Source of the DNA: Absidia repens
Lineage: Eukaryota; Mucoromycota; Mucoromycetes; Mucorales; Cunninghamellaceae
NCBI GenBank assembly: GCA_002105175.1
Contig: MCGE01000047.1
Location: 1-64,000, forward strand
Length of the DNA stretch: 64,000 nucleotides
Direction of reading: 5' to 3'
A program made the translations under genes and the position numbers. Shown here piece by piece: positions 60,066 through 64,000 of this stretch (positions are counted from its first letter, which is position 1; each line of letters begins with the position of its first letter). The notes beneath the pieces are model-generated. The model searched no databases, was not told the origin of the DNA, and was given only the letters and a program-made list of their open reading frames with translations.

Positions 60066-60910
60066 ATGATTCTCAATAACTCTTCCAGATCAGCTTTATT
60101 CTTGCTGAAACGATCTTCATGTATACAATCAACCAAGTGTGGTCCTCCTACTTATTTTAATAGCACATTCTCTCGCTCCCCATTTGTCTCACTATCAACA
60201 AAGACGCCGTCCGCTTATCGAGATAGCCCAAGACGTGTTTCCTCTGACACCTTGATCAACAAAACTGATAACAGCAACCATGGCACCACCACAACCGAAC
60301 AGCTCTCTAACCGACAAAAATTCAAACAGATAGATCCTCCTTTAAGGTTGTACGAAAAATTAGAACGACTTGGATTTGGCACGCTGCGTCGAACGAAGCG
60401 GTACCAATCTGTCCGACAACAAAAAACCAAAGACAAACATCTGATCCCGGATCCTGAATATAAGGTAACAAGAACCCCCTTCCCCTGTGAATGATGAAAA
60501 TGAACTAATGATCTTTTGGGTCATGAATATGGTCCGTTAGTTACCTTTGCTTTCCTTTTTTGCTGGTGCCAAAACTCCTACGTCTTTTCCCTCTGAGAGT
60601 CTGGAAGAAATTGGCTTTGTGGGTAAGTCATACAAAAGATCATTGGCACTAGGAGAGTGTAGTTACAACCTATGTGTATTCCTTAATGCGTTTGAATGAT
60701 TGTAGGTAGATCCAATGTAGGAAAATCAAGTTTATTAAATAGCCTTGCTTCAACGACAATCGTACGGACTTCAGACAAACCGGGATTGACGCAACAACTC
60801 AACTTTTACTCAGTGGGGCGTTTATTTTCAATGGTGGATATGCCTGGATATGGATTTGCTTTCGTCGATGATGATCAGCGAAAACAATGGAGGGATTTGG
60901 TAAGGCGTTC

Positions 60911-60951
<41 letters not shown>

Positions 60952-61441
60952 GGCGTCACTGACTATGTTTCTCTTAGATGGAAACTTATATTGGTGAACG
61001 GAAAACACTGAAACGTGTTTATGTGGTCATCGATGCTAGACACGGTTTGAAATTGGCAGACATAGATTTTCTCAAAATGCTGGATATGTAAGTTGGCACA
61101 ACGTTTATTTCCTGCTCCCTTTTCTCAAGATACACTAACACAAATACATATATTCTTTTTGTCAATCTCACTCTTTCTTTATTCACCTGATCATTTTGTA
61201 TAGGAAAAGGGTGAAATTTCAAGTCGTGATGACCAAATGTGATTTGCAAGTATTGCCAACTTTGGCAAGACGTATTATGGTAGTGCAAGATGATATCAAG
61301 GGATTCCGAAATGCTGTGAAGGATGTACTAGTAGTTAGTTCTAAAACAGGGGCGGGGGTCAACCAAATGCGAAAAGAAATGTTGTTTTTAGTGGGGCATT
61401 TGAAGGAGAAGGATTTTTATCAAGACAAAAATAAAAAATAA
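60066..61441 (+). CDS. EngB/YihA-type GTPase, probably mitochondrial (Mrx8-like)
   Basis: Five exons (60066-60464, 60541-60622, 60706-60899, 60978-61087, 61204-61441) join in frame to 340 residues. The N-terminus (MILNNSSRSALFLLKRSS, basic and hydroxylated, few acids) looks like a mitochondrial presequence and is followed by a variable region. The GTPase motifs are complete: GRSNVGKSSLLN (G1, residues 161-168), SDKPGLTQQLNFY (switch I), VDMPGYGFAF (G3), TKCDL (G4) and SSKTGAG (G5). Bacterial EngB assists large-subunit assembly; yeast Mrx8 is the mitochondrial relative. Intron 3 holds a T run of about 40 bases (60911-60950). An upstream in-frame ATG near 59985 would add a low-complexity leader and is not preferred. 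Confidence 0.9.
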
Positions 61442-62199
61442 ATGTATACTTTGACCATCTATTTTTCTTTTTGCTGTATTGTTTGACTATGTATGTGTGG
61501 AGTAGTATACCGATGAATATGACTAGGACACTGGGAGGGGGATAGTATTGAAATATTTGGTTTGCTATGGTGCAGCCCCGCAAGAACGTTAAATATTTTG
61601 GAGTCGGGAAATGTTAAGGATATTTGTTTTACTTTGGCACCGAATATGTTAAAGAAAGGTACGTGGTTTGGGTGTTTGTTTTTCTTTTCTAAAAAATAAA
61701 TAAACAAAATAAAAAAGCTTTGGGCATTTGAAGTCGGTCATTTTTGGTTGAGGGGTCGAGGGATCTTTACAAGGCGTTTTTCAAAAAAAGGGACAGGGAC
61801 TGTCATGTGGGGGGGGGGAAATAAAATACCCACACAGTATGCTTCAAGCGTTATATTTTAATGCGCTCATCGCTGCTATTTTTTTCTGTTTCACAGTTCT
61901 TTTTTTTCATGCGTCCACCACGGCTATTTTCTAAAGCCATTCAAAAACTCCCTCTCACATTATATATAAGAACGCTGTACAATGGACAGAGCGCTGAACA
62001 AGACGGTTGATCAAAACTGCCTCATGCCTAAATTTTATTTTTGGACACACACATAGATTTTTTTTCTGCAGGTACAAGCATACTAAGAATAATTTCGGGT
62101 TTCCTCAAATTTCTTGTTCAAAAAATTATCCTTTATCGGGGTATGAAATATATGATATTCTTTTGATATCGTATGGCAGACTAGTAGTGTACGGTGAAA

Positions 62200-62945
62200 A
62201 CCGCATTAGGGACCTAGAAAGTAGGTGCTTAATAAGGCACTCACAAAAGAGCGACAATAACATCATTTCTAACTATATTAAAAAGGAATATTTTATTGAA
62301 TTGTATCGGAAAGTACGAGAGGTTCATCGCACAAGAGATTTAATAGAAATATCGAATGGAGGTAGTCAGTGCGGGACTAACGGGAGTTCAGAGGAATGGT
62401 CCACTTTAATCTAAAATCACAATTGAAAAAATGTATCTAGTATATAACGCAAAACATAATAAAGACTGGAGGGATATTTGTTATTGGACATAACAACGGT
62501 CTATTCTAATAAAAAAGGGTGACGGTAGTAAAAAAAAAAAAGAAAGGATCTATTGTACAGTGCAAGACATGAAAGAAGATTATGGGGCATTTTTCATTGA
62601 AGCATGTAAAAAAAAAGAGACATATTTTATTGATATGTTGATACAAACTATGACACACTAAGTCTATACTAAGTTAATGAAGAACTCAAAAAATTCAACT
62701 AATGGTGGATCTTAAATCCTGAATCCAAAATGAAAGGGTTTCCCCATGCATGTTGTAATCCCTTTTCTGAAATCCCTTCTAAACTAGTTCTGATACCATT
62801 TTAAGCCCAGCATAGCCTCATAGAAGTTGAACTATGAAGAAAAATAAAGGGAAAAAAAGATAATTAAGAAGAAAGAGAGGCGAAGAAATAAAAAAGGGGA
62901 GAGAGAGAAATAAATATTTTTCACGTGGGCGGGCTTTGAAATGTA
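62200..62945 (-). repeat. Dispersed hairpin repeat, copy N
   Basis: Minus-strand copy with CACGTG at 62922-62927. Core at 62722-62790; the stem pairs nine bases around one bulged A. Clear TTTTATTG modules lie near 62290 and 62627, with CTTTCATT-like ends between them. Confidence 0.85.
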
Positions 62946-63409
62946 TCTGTTGGTGACTCTTTATCCATCCTCCCATATCCCATATCCTTGATTCATGCAG
63001 GTATGCAATCATTGCACAATTTGTAATTGAGATCTTCCGTTCCTCTTTCAAAAATTTCCAAGCTTCATTATTTGAAAATACAACATCTGTGTCTGGGTTA
63101 TCTTACTGTATAATAGACATAATGTCAGATAAGCTTGTTCAAATAAAGAAGTAGGCTACCTTACTGTGAGTGATAAATAATTCTGCGGTGGTTGGGTTAA
63201 CTGCATTAGGTTGGATCGCACTATCTTATTTGCAAATACAGTAAGAAAAGAAAACAACCATGTTGCAGACGTTGGATAGCTGTAGTTAAAGTCATGAATA
63301 GATAACCACCATATTGATAAAGTTGCATGATGTTGATTGTTGCAAACAATAAAATAAGACTTCCATTTCTGCATCTACCAAATCCACGCAAGGGACCCAC
63401 CAAAAAATG

Positions 63410-64000
63410 AAACATTTGAAATCCCGCACACCTGATTTTTATTTTCGCTCTTTCCTTTTTTCCTTCTTCTTCTTCTTCTCTTCATCACCATTGTAATCTT
63501 TTTGAGGGTTCTGGCGATATTAGATTAGCGTTAGGACTAGTTTAGAAGGGATTTCAGCTTAGGGATCACAAGATGTATGGGGAAACCCTTTCATTTTGAA
63601 TTCAGGATTTAGAACCACCCAATAGTTGACTTTTTGGAGCCTCAAGTAGTCTAGTTTGATATCAGTTTGTTCATTGGTTGAATCTATATTTGAATAAAAT
63701 ACGCCTATTTTTACATTTACATGCTTCAATAAAATACGTACCATTGTTATCTCATGTCTTGTACAGTGACAAGGTTCCCTTTTTACCATTACCTGTTTAG
63801 ATTAGTGCTGACAGCGATACTGCTTCCATAACGCATACCCGCTTTTATTTTTCTCATGCTGTATACATTATCGTAGCTCCGTTTTTACGATTTTTTTTTA
63901 GATTAGTGTTGACCATTTTTCAAATATCACATCAGTCCCCTCGTGCATCCTTCAAGAGATCCTTCCATTGTATCCCTTGCTACAATGAATTCTCTCCACT
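63410..64000 (+). repeat. Dispersed hairpin repeat, copy O (cut by window end)
   Basis: ATTTGAAATCCCGCACACCT (E-box position CACCTG at 63429-63434), C/T-rich tract, core at 63535-63600 with the same bulged A as copy N. AATAAA motifs lie near 63693 and 63730. Modules starting TTTAGATTAGTG begin at 63796 and 63897, 101 bases apart. Upstream similarity to copy A goes back to about 63110. Confidence 0.85.

Larger units (their letters stand above)
61442..64000. other. Right-edge spacer with repeats
   Basis: No gene is supported. It holds a G run near 61809-61818, a TATATATAAG box near 61961 followed by a 24-codon ATG frame that stops inside repeat-like DNA, and repeat copies N (minus) and O (plus, cut by the window end). 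The 135-codon frame at 62007-62414 lies largely in the tail of copy N. Confidence 0.55.

Noticed and set aside
62007..62414. A 135-codon plus-strand frame
   Set aside because: It runs through the tail of repeat copy N and is not open in other copies.

Overview
The window is nuclear DNA from a fungus. The genes carry many short GT-AG introns with pyrimidine-rich acceptors, AATAAA-type poly(A) signals and AT-rich spacers, and the proteins are fungal orthologues: APSES-type factor, fused LeuC-LeuD isopropylmalate isomerase, Yos9, Hir1, kinesin-1 and Stt3. Intron density, gene content and protein style suggest an early-diverging lineage, probably Mucoromycota (Mucorales-like). That placement is inference, because no marker search was possible. 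Homopolymer A and T tracts are unusually long and common, including inside introns.

Layout. 1-6 kb: an APSES-domain gene, then a repeat-filled spacer. 6-11 kb: a sn-glycerol-3-phosphate acyltransferase gene convergent with the ER lectin YOS9. 11-14 kb: repeat spacer. 14-21 kb: HIR1 (about 20 exons, one apparent frameshift, one GC-AG intron) and a leucine-rich-repeat protein. 21-29 kb: gene-poor, with one tRNA-Asn and several repeat copies. 29-38 kb: MET6, STT3 and convergent LEU1, the best-conserved block. 38-44 kb: sparse, with one candidate 58-residue Cys-rich protein. 44-48 kb: divergent RPB8 and UTP30-like genes, then an MFS transporter. 48-53 kb: two inverted copies of a transposon-like element and more repeats. 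53-57 kb: kinesin-1, also with one apparent frameshift. 60-61.4 kb: a mitochondrial EngB-type GTPase. Repeats run to the window end.

The genes are mostly housekeeping functions: methionine and leucine synthesis, N-glycosylation and ER quality control, glycerolipid synthesis, histone deposition, RNA polymerases, ribosome assembly and transport. They are not an operon or cluster.

The most interesting signal is between the genes. A dispersed, non-coding repeat family occurs at least 15 times in 64 kb, on both strands and only in intergenic DNA. Each good copy has an E-box-like site, a C/T-rich tract, a strongly conserved core able to form a stem of about 9 bp, an AATAAA motif and often tandem modules of about 101-104 bp. 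Stem pairing is often kept when the sequence changes. Two copies sit inside elements with 27-bp terminal inverted repeats flanked by TA. I do not recognise this family.
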